A stretch of DNA of 64,000 nucleotides from Urophycis tenuis (Eukaryota; Chordata; Actinopteri; Gadiformes; Phycidae), in contig JAXIVH010000018.1 in NCBI GenBank assembly GCA_036785325.1, positions 2,009,055 through 2,073,054 on the forward strand. The letters are read 5' to 3'. Position 1 is the first letter of the stretch, and each line of letters opens with the position of its first letter. The translations under genes were made by a program, and so were the position numbers. Positions 45,073 through 58,852 of the stretch are shown here, in pieces. The notes under the pieces were generated by a model that was not told the origin of the DNA, made no database searches, and saw only the letters and a program-made list of their open reading frames with translations.

Positions 45073-46899
45073 GTGTGGGTTGGGGTTCCTTGCCCTTTGG
45101 AGAGCTACGGATTTGGGGTGGTGTTGAATAATGTGGGGCCTGTGAAAACTGTTTGAGCCTGTAACTGTAATTAAGGGCTCTACAAATAATATTGACTTGA
45201 CCTGTGTGTGCTCTTCCAATAATCTCAGAATTAGCCACTCCACTGCTTCCTTGGTGCAGAGAAATCCACTCCCACGCTTGTCTGCGCATTGGAAAACACC
45301 TGGCAACAACACCTGGAACCCCTTCGCTATCCTAGCGAAGGGGTTCAAGGTCTGCTCCCGAATGTGTGCAGCCTACCTGCCAGCATCTATATCTGTATTC
45401 ATTGTCAGTGAATTTGGATACAAGTGTCTGCAAAATGACACAATTGTCAGTATAAGTATAATTATTGTATAGTATAATTAATTCGTAAATATGAATAGTC
45501 AAATTGCTAAAAAAAAAAAAAAAAAGGCTTTTAATAGCAAATGCTTTAAACCACTGGCCTTCAGAGACATTTTATATATTTAAAAATAAACCCCTGCGAT
45601 TTTCAACAATGCTGCATCATTTAATTACTCTGACAAATTCTATTATATCCTTCCCCTAGCTGCTTTACAACTGAGAAGGGAGTTCACTCGAATAATTACC
45701 AAAAAAGTTGTCATTCCAAGTTCTAATTGCAAAAGTGTGTGGTTATTCTGCAAGGACGTGGCATGACTTTTGTATACCGGATATATCGATTACAGTTAAT
45801 AATAAACCAGAAAGTTAAATTAGTGCCCATTTCCTTACAGAGATAACAATCTTTTATGTAAAAGCAATAAAGAGAGCATTAGTATACCAGGGGAAGAGCC
45901 ACTCGTTTCAATGTTCTCTATTTTCAATGGATTTGATGACGGCCTTCCTTCACTTTAATTCACGGCTGAATGTGAGAGAGTAAAAGTAGGTAGATGGAAA
46001 GCATGTGAACTGAAAGCATAAATGACCGGGCTAATTCCCTTGATCAAACTAGGCCTACAAGAAGCAAAATGTCCCCAGTTAAACAATGTAAAACACAATT
46101 CTACCAACATTTTTTAAACATATAATTGATGATTAATTTCATTCAGACATTATTTTTAAGGTTAAGAATTGGTTCAATAAAGAGTTACCAAACAGTATTG
46201 CCTGTAAATGTCTTCTGTTCAGCTATTATAAATAAGGCAGAAATGCCCTCACTCGCGATTTTACTAAAATTATATAATTTGTCTTATTATATGATCTCAT
46301 AAAAAATATGTCAAACTGTCCCCAAAATAACTAGTAATGAAAAGTATGAAAAGTGCAACGTCAGACCAAAACTAGAAGAACCACCACAACACAAGTGTGT
46401 ACAAAGTATATAATCAAGTGTATTGTCCTTTTGAACCATGTTCTGTACACATATTAAGATCCATTTCACAGGAACACTATACAATAGCAATGAATAAGGA
46501 ATGAAATAACTTCTGAGCACTGAGACGCCCATGTTAAATGGCACTTTCATGAAAAAAAACAAAACAGAACAGAACGGAATGAATAGGTCACAGATCAAAC
46601 TGAAGACATAGCTCATCATCAGACAGAGGAGTTTAAGTGTAAGACCTGTTTGGAAACATTAGCAAATGGCACAAAAAAAAGGCTGTTTGTAAACAAACAA
46701 AAAGAAGTTGTTGAGTGTCTCACCCGCATCTTGAATCCGCCATGAGAATAAGAACTGAAGTGTTTGCAGCTATCAGAGTGAAGTGTGCTTCTCTTCTGGA
46801 TTTCAGTAAAAGGCAATCAAAAATTAATGTGCTGAGAGGGGTGGCGACAAGATACACACCGAAATATTAGAGAAATATCAATACGTTTCACAAACTTCA

Positions 46900-48345
46900 T
46901 TATTCATCTCACACAATTGTCTTTTTCATAAAAAACAAAAACATGTTTGGCTGCTTTACAAGGAATATCAATGTCCCAACGATATGTTTTTACATTAAAT
47001 GTGTGCTTTAGCATTATCCCGGGACAATTTTTTTTTTTTTTCAAGAAGGGAAAAAAACAAAAAAAAAACAAAGTTACAGAGACCTTCGCGGTTCTCCTCC
47101 GCACGCGGACGCGTCGTGGAACACGTGGAGAAAAAAAGAAACGGGGAAAGCTCTTTGAGAATGATTCTGTGTGCCACAAAGATCCCGCGGTGCTTCGGAC
47201 TGCAGAGTTTCAACACTGACGACGGTATAGGGGGACGGAACATTTAGTCACACGTAGAGAGTCTTTTGGAGTGTCCTGTAGTGTCTAGAAAAAGGCCCTC
47301 GCGCGCCCGCCGCTCCGGTCCGTCTACTCCGGTCCGTCTACTCCGGTCCGGGTGTATTCCGGTCCGGGGTAATGTAGGTCCGCGCGTTGTAGCGCAGACC
47401 CCTCCCCCCTCGCCGGACGCCACCACCACGTGGACTGGGCTCATGACGGAACCTCGACTGTAAATGTCGTGAAAAATAAAATGGATGACTTTGGTTATGA
47501 CTCATCCGGATATACAGTTCATTGGAGTACGCAGAATACTTTTTAGAACCTATTTTTTTAAGTCCGTCGTTTTTTCAGAAGGAACATATATATCATGCTT
47601 TAAATATGATATGGCGCTGGCGACTCGCAAGAAGCCCCGTGACCATCGGAGACTTTTAAATTTCCAACCCGCGTTGTGCAGTGGAGGCCCGGTGCGGGGC
47701 GCCCGCCTGTTCATAATGATCATGTCCAACGCACCGGTTCCGGCTTCCTCCTGGAGCATAGGTCAGCGTCGTTTTTGGCTTTCCCCGCTAATCTACCAAA
47801 TGTCACCCTATAACTAGCGCCCGCACTCCCGCGAAAACACACACAACATCGTCTGCTTCGGAAAGGGCGTAGGAAAAGTATAAAAAAAGAAAAGTCCCGA
47901 CAGACCAACATGTAGAGAGATGTCCCCGGCATGTGCCTTACCTAACCGTATCCCTGCTATGTACAAAGCCAAAATGGACGCTCACTCTAACTTAGTAATT
48001 ACATCGAGAAACAATATGACAATCGATAAATGGCGCTGGCAGAATGAGAGGGTGGAGGTCAGAACAGAGAGTGAGCGCCGTCGCCTGTTCTTCTTCTGGA
48101 CCGACGTCACAAACCGAGGCGCTCAGTGGCTGTTCGTATCCCGACGTGACCATAACTCAGAACAGAACAGTTGTGTCATTGCTCTCAACATCTTTGTGAC
48201 CTTTTTGAAAACTGATGGCGCAGGGGGGGCGGCGGGGAGGGGTGGGGGGTCTTGGGGGTGGGGGGGGGGGGGGGCGATATGAAAACGTCAATTCATCCAT
48301 CCTAAGTGTCTGTCCACGCTCTTCTTCATCCTTCGGTCCTCATCC
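46900..48345 (-). other. nrxn2: Probable nrxn2 3'UTR and flank
   Basis: The region past the nrxn2 stop contains no exon-like coding segment. It has poly-G/C stretches (48226-48275), a triplicated CGGTCCGTCTACTC unit near 47317-47350, and A/T-rich blocks. Assignment as 3'UTR is by position only; no convincing minus-strand AATAAA was found close by. Confidence 0.35.
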
Positions 48346-49242
48346 TCACACGTAGTACTCTTTGTCTTTATTCTTCTTGCCCTTGGTGGTCGCCTTCGTT
48401 CCCGCCCCCCGCCGCCGCCACCGCCCCCGCCGCCCCCATGGCCGTGCCGTCCGCCTTGTCCTTCCTGGGCCCCCCGCTGCCCTCCAGCCCAGAGCTGTTG
48501 ACGTAGTTGTGGCCCTGCTCCCCCTGGTAGGAGCCCTCGTCCCGGTTGCGGTACTTGTACATGGCGTACAGCAGGATGAGGATGCAGAGGGCGGCCGCGG
48601 CCACGATGCCCACCACCATGCCGGTGGTGCTGCTGGACTCCCTGATCACCTCCACCGCCCCCGGCCGGCCCTTCTCGTCGTCCGGCCCTGTCGGCGCGGC
48701 TGTGGGCACATGGGGAAAATTGGGGGGGTAGGTTAGTCCCGGGGTGTTTCTGGAGGAGGGGGGCGCGGGCGGCAGAAGCACCTGGTCTCGGGTGTTCATT
48801 TTGCCCGCGGGGATGTGGTGCTGCGGCTGGTCGGGGCGGGCGGTGGGAGCACGGGGAGGGTGGTGGGGGCGGGGTTTCTTGCCGGCACCGCCGCCCTCGC
48901 CGCCGCCAACGCCGCCACCGGCGCCGGCGGCGGCGGCGGGGGGCGGGGGCGGCAGGACGGTCCTGTCGGTGACCAGCGGGGAGTTGTTGGCGTTGCCGTA
49001 GAAGTCCTCGTCGTCCGACTCGGTCATCTCGCCGGAGCCGAAGGCCGACACCTCCACGGGGTCACCGCAGTCCTCCTGGTCGGGGGGGCAGGAGGAGGGG
49101 TGGGGGGGCACCATCAGGGACTCCCTGGTGGTGTCGAGCGGGGACAGCAGGGTGGGGGGAGGAGGGATGGCGGGGAAGCGGGTGGCGATGGAGGGGGGCT
49201 CGAGGGAGTCCACGGTTATTATGGGCAACACTAGTTCACCTC
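48346..49242 (-). CDS. nrxn2: nrxn2 last exon: stalk, membrane helix, tail (one surplus base)
   Basis: Acceptor CTTCCTAG. It encodes GELVLPIITVDSLEPPSIAT, the acid-flanked FGSGEMTESDDEDFYGNANN (an SG site compatible with the heparan sulfate attachment known for neurexins), LPAGKMNTRD, VEVIRESSSTTG, the membrane helix, YKYRNRDEGSYQ and NYVNSSGLEG. The conserved ending TTKGKKNKDKEYYV with TGA at 48346-48348 is in the +1 frame relative to the upstream part. The switch falls at or near the C6 run 48405-48410. As given, the frame ends at 48368 with GNEGDHQGQEE and lacks the PDZ ligand. The exon length plus carry is 898, one more than a multiple of three. Confidence 0.93.
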
Positions 49243-51516
49243 CTAGGAAGAAGGAAACACAGCAGACGGGACACACGCGCGCGTTAGCAAACACTCTGAG
49301 CTCCCCGGCACCGACAACAACCTGCCGCGCCCCGCCCCGAACAGAGACGCCGTATGCTAATGCCCCCCGGAGGTTCCTAGCAAATAAGGCTTCAGAAGGT
49401 TCATGCAGATGCTAACGTTTAGCCGGGTTTAACATCTCTGGTTTGATCCCAACTTGCCTCATGCATTTTGCATGGTAACTAATTAAAGCATCACACCATT
49501 TTATCCTCTGACTCAAGTGTTGACTAAAAAATATCTTTTTTTAACATATTCATTAAGTTTGACATGAACTGTGTGGGAGTTACAGTAGCGATTATAAGTA
49601 TTTAAGTATAGTGTGTACAGAGTGAAAAGGGTCAATAAATGACTACGTTGTAATGAATCAATATAGCACATTTACAGCTAAATTTGCCAAATGAGCAATG
49701 CGTCTGTAAGGACTATAATATACGCTTAAAGATGTTTTTATTATTGTTGTGGTTTTGAAAGATGTGTCAAGAGACCATTGCTAAACAAAGCAATTTAATG
49801 ATTTACCCAATGAGATTCATTCTTCAAATTTTGATGTATTTCCCTGAATTTCCCCTGGGGGATCAATAAAGTTTTTTTTTATCTATCTTATCTATCTATC
49901 TGTCTTGTATTTGTTAATAAAGTCCCCAGCCGCGGACCCACCTGTTCCTGGCTCACACTCCTCCAGGTCTTCATCATCACTGGGACACTCAGCAGACGCC
50001 ACCAGGATGTCATCCGAGTTCTGGGGCTGCAGAACCAGAGACAGGACGTCAATCTCCATCCAATCATGAAAGAGGCCACGTCATCTTGTGATCTGCAAGG
50101 TTGCTGTCAACTTTTTTTTTGTGCTGTCACACCTGAATTCCTCTCTCGGCAGACATGGGAACAAGTGTTATCCTGTCTCGTCCTATCTTAATTCACTATA
50201 ATGATGGATATGTGACAGACATGCTATATTGGGGAAAGAAAAACACATTTCCTTTACTATCAATATGCTTAACAGAGTATCCATTGCAATGTGCGAGCCG
50301 TCATTAAAAATAAACACCTAAGAATTTGTAACATCATGTAAAATGGAGGTCACCTTATTAAAGGTTGAGTGGCCAATAAAATAAACAAAAAATATTGGTC
50401 TTCTTTAAAGACTATAACTTATATTGATATTTGACCAGCGGTGCAGTTAAGGTCAACGGATGGTGCAAGTACCCACACACCAGCACTAAGAGAGGAGATC
50501 AATCGATATATACAACTCTTATGTTTTATGATCTGTGTAATAGCAGGTAGGTAAAAAAAAAAAAAAAAAAAAACGAAAATGACGGGCTCATGTAAAGCCA
50601 ATGTGTGTAGAGTCTAAGACTGTTGTTAGCCCAGTGGCTGGAATGAGCCCCTCGTCAAACTAGCGCATCGTGGTAAGCTTGACGTTGAATTATCATATCA
50701 ATAAATGAGATCTCTGCTGGATTACTCGTTTTCTCTCATGTTTCCCTGCGAGATAGGAGGTAAGGGCCGCGTCACGCCAGCGACATGCAACCAAACGTAA
50801 CAGACCAGTTATTGTCGGAAACAGTCGGGATAATGTAAGTGCACGACTCAACAAAATGTACTGTATAACATACTGTAAGTCTAGTCGTGTGCAGGTGTTT
50901 GAATGTGGAAATTCTACACGTTATGCCTTGAAGTCAGCGCAACACTGAATTCTTGACTTGATATTACAGCAATATGTTTCGGCAACTGCTGTTACAAATT
51001 ATGCAAATGGTGTGTAGGAGATGTTTTTCTTCAGTGAGTGACTATGTATATGGATGAGAACAAGACACCTAATCCTTGTTGGCTGAAAACATTTAAAGAG
51101 GGCTTAATTTAGGCCATATTGTCAAAATATGACAGTCCTAATCCTAAATTAGGGCAAAGAGAAAACATTATTAATAATGTTTGATTACAACCAGTCTTAA
51201 CCTACGCATTCCACGAGCAAAAACCTAAAAACCGCTGAGAATGTTTCTCCGGATAAAAGTCTTACACGGCTTTACACGTGTCGTTTTTTGACTTGCATTG
51301 TTTGTTTCTGTCATTCTCCCCCTTTAACACCCGAGTCACCCCCACCCCCCCTGTTATCTCATGTCATTCAGGTGCAGGTAGGGGGTGAGGACATCTAACT
51401 CAAGGGCGCCCTGCAGACAGGACATTTTTAGTTTTCAGACCCAGAACATTTTGGCTGGCAGTTCAAACACCCACAGCGGCCACCACAGCAGCCACCCTGG
51501 CTGTGACCGCCCCTTG

Positions 51517-51550
<34 letters not shown>

Positions 51551-51897
51551 ACCTTCACTTACCTTCGAGATGCTCTCCCTCAGGCTGGGCGAGCGCTGGC
51601 GCCGGGTGGTGGTGGTGGCCATGGTGGTGGTGGTCTCCATGATGGTGGTGGACATGTCGGACACGGCCACCGGCGTCACCGAGGTGGTGTCGGCGGTGAC
51701 GGCCGACAGCGAGTCGCCCACCAGCCGCAGGTTGCCCTCCACCTGCACGCTGGGGTCACTCTCCGCCGCCAGCTTCAGCACCTGCAGGCCGTTGTAGTAC
51801 AGGCCCGAGATCTGGCCCTGGAACGGCCGGCCCTTGTCGTTCCCGCCGATCTTTATGGCCGCCTGGCTGTTGAAGATGGTCAACTGCCGCCCTGCGC

Positions 51898-51968
<71 letters not shown>

Positions 51969-54939
51969 GAGAGAGAGAGGTGGGGGTGGGGGGGTGGATC
52001 GGGGTGGAGGTGGGCGGAGAAGGAAGGGAATCGTATTTGATCTTATGCATCGAGTCGCAAAGAAGCTAGTCCACTGGGCAGGGCTTATGTGGGTTCATGG
52101 TTATGTCTAGTTATGGTTATTGAGAATGTATATGCTACTTAGATGGCGAGATAGGGGAAATGTGTGCACTGCTTAGATCAGTTGGAAAAAAAGTTGATTG
52201 TTTTAGAAAGTCTGCATTTCCAGGTTTCTTTATTTAGGCTCCTATTTACACATGTGATGTGGCTGTGAAAGAGATTTTAACCTCATGGCTATTTTCTCTT
52301 CAGGGGGGGGGGAAATAAACACCACAAACACACACATGTTTTTTTTTTCAGCAAAATGAAATATCTCAACTCCAAAACAAGCGAGCAAGACGGAATCACT
52401 TGCAGAGAGGTGGGGAGGGAGTGGATTTAAAAGGACAGGTTTGCATGCAGCAGAAAAAGCCTCCTACATACTGTAAGTCATGTATCACGGAATGATAGGA
52501 GAGTGAGTTAGGGGTTTTAAAAATAGTGCGTTTAAAACCGAATTTAAAATAAGGCTACGTTGCAGAGCAGTGTTAGCCAGCCATTTTAGGGAAATGTTAG
52601 GGTACATAATTAGAACCAGACACTAATTACACACAATAATTAGACATGGGACAGGGGTAGGAGGGTTAGTCGAAGGTTATGTGGGTTTAGAGCAATTCTA
52701 TCTGTCAGTAAGTTAGAGCTAACTCTTGATATAAGAAAAGGTGCAGTGTACCAAGAGGCAGAAGGTTGACAAAAGGGATGGAGAGTTGACTTCCCAAAAG
52801 ATTTTCTTTTTTGGTAGAAGAGAGTTACTCAATTTCAATAATCAACTGCTTCACATGAAATTAACCCATATGAATTTGCCAATATTAGCCAAAATTAGCC
52901 ATATTGAACCATAATCTGTACATTATGTGATGTCTCCCTTTTCTTTTGGCACTGCATCTCTCCAAGGGAACAGGTTAATTAGGTCATTAATTAAAGGATT
53001 AATTCATTCGGTTTATTTAGGATATTTGTTCTTTTTTTGTTCTTTTTTTTTACCTTTATCGAGTAGCCACTCATCAACTACCCGACCGAGTCTGTATGGG
53101 ATTCTTTGCCTAGCAATAGCCAGTCGCTCATTATCAAAGTTTCCTTGGAAGAATTTGGAAAGACAGATTAAAGGTTAAAGTCTGCAGGTTGAAACATCAC
53201 AAGGTTAGCAAACAACGTTAATCATAGCTAACAGGTTTAAACAAGTTGTCAATTTTAAACCCCCATAAATCTGGGTTAAAAACAAACTTGTAGACTATAC
53301 GTAATTGTATCTAGTTAGTGGAATGTAACATTTTTAACCATAGTTAAACTAGTTAGGCTAATGTTTAGGCTGTTTATTATACGTTACTACACTAGTTAGT
53401 ATCTATTTAGCTTCCATATTTTAGCAGTGTTTCAGTCTCAATGAAAAGTCATGAAAAACATCATCAGCAGATTAAATACATTCATTTGCAGGTAGAACAT
53501 GGCATCAACAATCACAAACATTTTCAAACAGTATGCATCGTTACGCTAGAGAGAGGTCAATCCTTGCATTGGTATGTCAAGACAGAGACAGAAAAAAGAC
53601 AACATTACAAATACAAGATTTAACTGAAAAAATCGTAAAGCATAGATATAAAGATATTAAAAAAATAGAGACATTAAATATAGCATGTTGTTATGAGGCA
53701 TAAAGGTTACTACTGCGAACACAATGGTTATGATGGCACACATGATGGTTGCTATGGGGTAATTACTGGTGCCTATGGGGTAACAAAATGGTTGCTATGA
53801 GGTAACATTTGCGATTGGGTCCATAATGGTTTCTAAGGTTCATGAAAAAGAATAACAGGATGAAATAATAGTCCTTCAAATAATAATCATGAAAAATAAT
53901 AAAATAATAGGCACGCATACACGTAATATGTAAGCACGCATATATGCACATACATCCCAAACACGTGTTTATCAGGAAATCAAACAAGTCTGTTTGTGTG
54001 GCGGTCGGCTCACAAACACTAGCCCTATTTCACCTTCACAAAGCACCACACAGTGGGTCCTTTTGTAACACGGTCCGAAATGTTATCACCGCGCAGCCTC
54101 TGTTTGTCAGTCGGTTCGCAACGGGCTTTTCAGGCTTACTCGGAGGCCGGCGAACTGAAAAGCCCACTATGCAGGAAACCAATAAGTAGTATCGCAATGT
54201 GCCGAGGTTGACCTTCAAGTCCCTTTTCTCTCAGACAATGTTCCCCCCGAGATCATATTCTCTGCCTGCTGCATTCTATCGCTTCGGTTCAAGACCAGCG
54301 GCAACACGCCTCTGCTCACAGGAAATTGCGTCACCTATATAAACTGCGTTTAAACAAAAAAGAAGAAGAAGCTGTGAACGCCATCAGAAACATTACGTTT
54401 GCCGGCGTGCGTGCGTGAGACAACACGCACACACCGTGGCGGCCGCTGGCTGGTTGTTGTGCACGGAAAACAAAACAAATATCTCTCCCCGGCTTGCAAC
54501 TGTGTCACAAAGTAAATCCTGCCAAATACTTTCTTTCTTTCCCTGAATTTCATTTGACAACGCGTTGACCTATATTCCTCTGTATTGTTCGACTGTATCG
54601 TTTGACATTTTGTTTCCTGCTCAAAAGGGAACCAGCTGCACTCGATTGTGTGACGGCTGTTGAACACGACACTCTCTCTCTCTTTCTCTCTCTCTCTGTC
54701 TCTCTCTCTCTCTCTTACCTGGCGGGTAGCGTTCGATGACCGGCTGGTTGTCCACCTGGAGCGTGGCGTTGCCGCCGCTGCGGGTGAAGCGCACCACGTG
54801 GTACTTGCCGTCGTTCACGGCGACGGCGGGCTCGTCGATGGTGATGTCGTCCGTGCCCACGTTGAAGATGACGCCGATCTTCCCCTGGTCCTGCGGGCCA
54901 CGGGGCGCACACAAACACACACACACAGATGCACGCGCG

Positions 54940-54998
<59 letters not shown>

Positions 54999-55010
54999 GC
55001 GCGCACACAC

Positions 55011-55080
<70 letters not shown>

Positions 55081-55086
55081 ACACAG

Positions 55087-55145
<59 letters not shown>

Positions 55146-55979
55146 GAGAGAGAGGGACGATGGAGAGTTGGATTTGATTTGCGAAGTGCACGGTTCCGGC
55201 GCGGAGAAGTGCTTTGACGCGCACAAACCGAGCCCATGATTTAGAATAAAACTGGAGAAGTCTCTTTATTCCCGCTGACAAAAGAGAAAAGTCAATAAGC
55301 CGTTCTTCATTTTGTTCTTTTGTTCTTAGCCGCTTGTAAATTGTACGTTGTTCAGTTTTTTTTTATATACGAGGCCCTCCTGTCAAGACAATTTCTCTGT
55401 TTCGCGGCTGACGGACAATAAAGTTGTCTGATCGAATTAAAAGACGCGACGCGGTTCAAATATGAAACAACGGGCGGTTCTAAAGTAGATTTCACAACGT
55501 GCTCGTCACGTCCGTCCAGGGATGCTGGCAGCCCGCGTTGTGAGTGAGACGCCCAGGAGCAGGTTATGGAGCCACAGGGGGGCCGGAGAGGCTCCTCGGT
55601 CAAGGAATATAGCACCGCGACGCCGACTCACCCCTCTCCCCCCCCCCCCCCCCCCCCCCCCTCGCCTCGACTCGCATGGCCGACGGGCCAGGAGAGACAC
55701 CGGCTGTGGACCTGCTGCAGCCAGACGGCAGCTCCAGCAGATTGTGTGTGAACAACAAACACATCCTCCCTGACACGAGCATGATGTTAACTCGTCTCCA
55801 AGGGGAGGCTGCGCACCTTCTCTTCCTCCCTGCCCGCTCCCGCTCAGGTTGGGTGAAGTGGATCCGCCGTGACACAATCCTGCTGCTTCTCTTTTTGGGG
55901 TTGTCATTACTTGAGTTTTTTTTTTTTCTACTCTCTCTCTCTCTCTCCCTCCCCTCTCTCTCTTGCTCTCTCTCTCTCT

Positions 55980-56015
<36 letters not shown>

Positions 56016-56063
56016 CCTCCCTCTCTCCCTCCCTCCCGCCCTCTCTCTCTCTGTCTCTCTCTC

Positions 56064-56107
<44 letters not shown>

Positions 56108-58781
56108 TATCTCTCTCTCTCTCTCTCTCTTTCGCCCCTGCCTGCCTGGTCGTCTTCCTATCGTCAGGTCACTTCCAGTGGCGGCTCCGCGCCACATGGA
56201 ACTGATGCGGACACGCAGCGCTGGTGGTGGTGACTCCGCACGGTCACTGCCAGGCGCTTGGCACCGTGGCACACTGTGGCACACTGTGGCACACCGTGGC
56301 ACACTGTGGCACACTGTGGCAGGGCAGAGTAGGCAGCAGATCTAATTATACACGCGGAGCAGGGGAACAAGGACACGATGCGCTCAGGTGAGGGCGTACG
56401 GTGTGTAGCGCGCGCGCTACGCAGCGGAGCGGTCCAAGGTCATCGGCCGAATCTCGAGATTCACGCCGTGAATGTTTTCAAGGACGAGGACGTCATCATC
56501 GCTGTTGTGATCGACGTTATACAACCGCGAGGATGGCTATCGTCATTATGTAATGTGTATCATTATTAGCAGGCCTCCTGTAATAAAACACATTACGGAC
56601 AAAGGCGCCATACAGATCCTTGGGAGTCAAGTGAACACGGCGTAATGGGCTGCGGCCAACGATACCAGCCACCATGCTGGATCTCTAATGTGAAATAAAG
56701 GTCCCCACTCGTGCTGCGCCGGTCCGTCCCAAGCCTCTCAGAGCCCCACTGAAAAGGTATTCTGCATGCGAACAAGTCGAGCCACTAAAAGGGTAATTGA
56801 CCTTCACAGCACAATCTCTCCAGCGAGAAATGCGATGCCATTGGCTGGCTGCGTTCTCCTGTTTACACTAGCACGCCACTCGCTCACAAAGGCAGGCGTT
56901 TTAAATGGAAGAAAAACATCTTTCTCCGCTCTCTGCCGCGGTAATCGTGACAGCAGGCTGCGTAAAACCTTTCTCTCTCCCTCCCGAGCTGTCCCCCGAA
57001 GCCCACTCACGATGTTTGTAATGTAGGTGTAAGAGAGCAATGGCTTCATTTTTCCTGACAGAGAGCGCGGTGTGTTGTGTTGTTTCGGGGCGGGAGTCTT
57101 CGCCGGGGGAAGGAGCGCTGCTCGACGCTTAAAAACCCCGAGGCCCGGACCGCGACCGCTGACCGCGTTGTTTCCGGAACACGGGTCGGGTCGTCTGACT
57201 CGAGTCATCCCCCTTCGGCGGACCTTTGACTGCCCTCGCCGCGGACACGGGCGTGATCATGGGTTTAACCCCTTTAGGCTGAAAAAAAAAACGCAGTGCG
57301 CCAATTAAGGCATTTACGTTTTTTTAATGAATGACGTCGGAGCGCCCCGGGTCGACTGCGGGGCGGCGGGCACGGCTTACCACCGCTCACCAGCCCCTTT
57401 TTAATTGGTGTGATTGGAATCCCCGGTGATCCAATCACTATCCGTCTCACGCTTGTCCCCGCCCCCCCCCCCCCTGTCATTTCCTGGTCCACTTTGTGAA
57501 CATACTTCACCTAAACGACGGCGGTGGGGGGGGGGGGGGGGGGTGGAGACGCGGCCTGCATATCTCTCTCTCTCTTTTTTTTTTCTTTTCTTTTTTCGGG
57601 GGCTGCCTTCACGAATAACCTTTTCCCCCGCATTCGTTCCCGTCGCCGCGGTTCATCTTCTTTCAGCAATATTTCATAAGACACAAATGTATTCTCCCAG
57701 CGGAGCGTGGCGAGCGCCCGTCCCCGGGGGGACCGCGGGCCCGCTAGCACTGGAGCAGGAGACCAGAACCGCCCAGACATCCCTTCCAGTCTGATATCCG
57801 TTTGAATAAAGAACTGCTCTCATTTTGCTGACCTCTATCTAATGACTAATGTATTACATGTGGATTCATATACCCCCCCCCACCCGCTTTCAAAGCTGCA
57901 CTTTCTCTTCCTGCTCCGAAAGCCTTTTCCTGTGATGGTGTTACTTCCCAGTGCCTGTGTTAACTTGGCGTTATCCGATCTATCTGCGTCTGTTTTTTTC
58001 TTCATCTCGTACCTCTGGCTGCACGCGTCGCCATCTGACTCTCAAAGTCAGCTCAAAGGGCGGCTCCGCCCTTCGACAAACCTCTGGTCGGTCACGGCTG
58101 ACGTCTGTGCGTCCACGTCTGCGTGCTTACACTCACGACAATACTATATGCACCGCCACACTCACTCACTCCTGTGTATTATATTCTACTGTACCAACGA
58201 CACCAAACGCATACAAATACACTGCAGGTGTGCACGTCTACACAAGTCCAACGGTGGCGCAGCGTTTCCATCTTAAGGCAGGGCGAGAGAGGCCTGAGTG
58301 GCGGTGCCTCAGAGTGCGGGAGCGGCCGTGTTCACCACTGCAGAGCATGAATACAGAAGCCTTCATTAGGACCACAGAGGGCTGCCGCCGCCGCCGCCGC
58401 ACTCCATTACGTTCTGCAGCCGGCCTACCTGTGTCCTGTGAGCGGCTCATTGAGAAAACACACACCTGAGCAGTGGATGTGCACAGTGTATGTGTACAGA
58501 ACACACACACAGTCATACACAAACACACAAACTTATCCATACCTAAGCATCTTTACCAGGCATGCATCACATTCATCCGTTATTACCTTACTTTCTAGAG
58601 CTATTCTTAGTTAGTATCTGTGTGTGTGTATACGAGAGGGTGTGCAGATATAAGGGTGTGTGTGTGTGGGTGTGTATGTGAAAGTGTGCATATGAGTTTT
58701 TGTGTGTGTGTGTGTCTGTGTGTGTGTGTGTCTGTATGTGTGTGTATGTGACTGAGTTTGCATATATGTGTGAGTTTATGG

Positions 58782-58852
<71 letters not shown>

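Larger units (their letters stand above)
42107..46899. other. Interval between pcnx3 start and nrxn2 3' side
   Basis: It must contain the pcnx3 promoter and 5'UTR, but no TATA box or CpG-dense island was clear. It holds A/T-rich unique sequence, GCTAGC-rich sequence (43200-43700), a SINE copy (44225-44395) and a GT tract (44991-45072). No protein-coding exon was recognised. Confidence 0.5.

Noticed and set aside
54660..55281. His-Thr and Cys-Val open frames across AC/GT tracts (also 14.7, 25.9 and 33.5 kb)
   Set aside because: Simple-repeat translation; only the embedded neurexin or pecanex exons in one frame are real.
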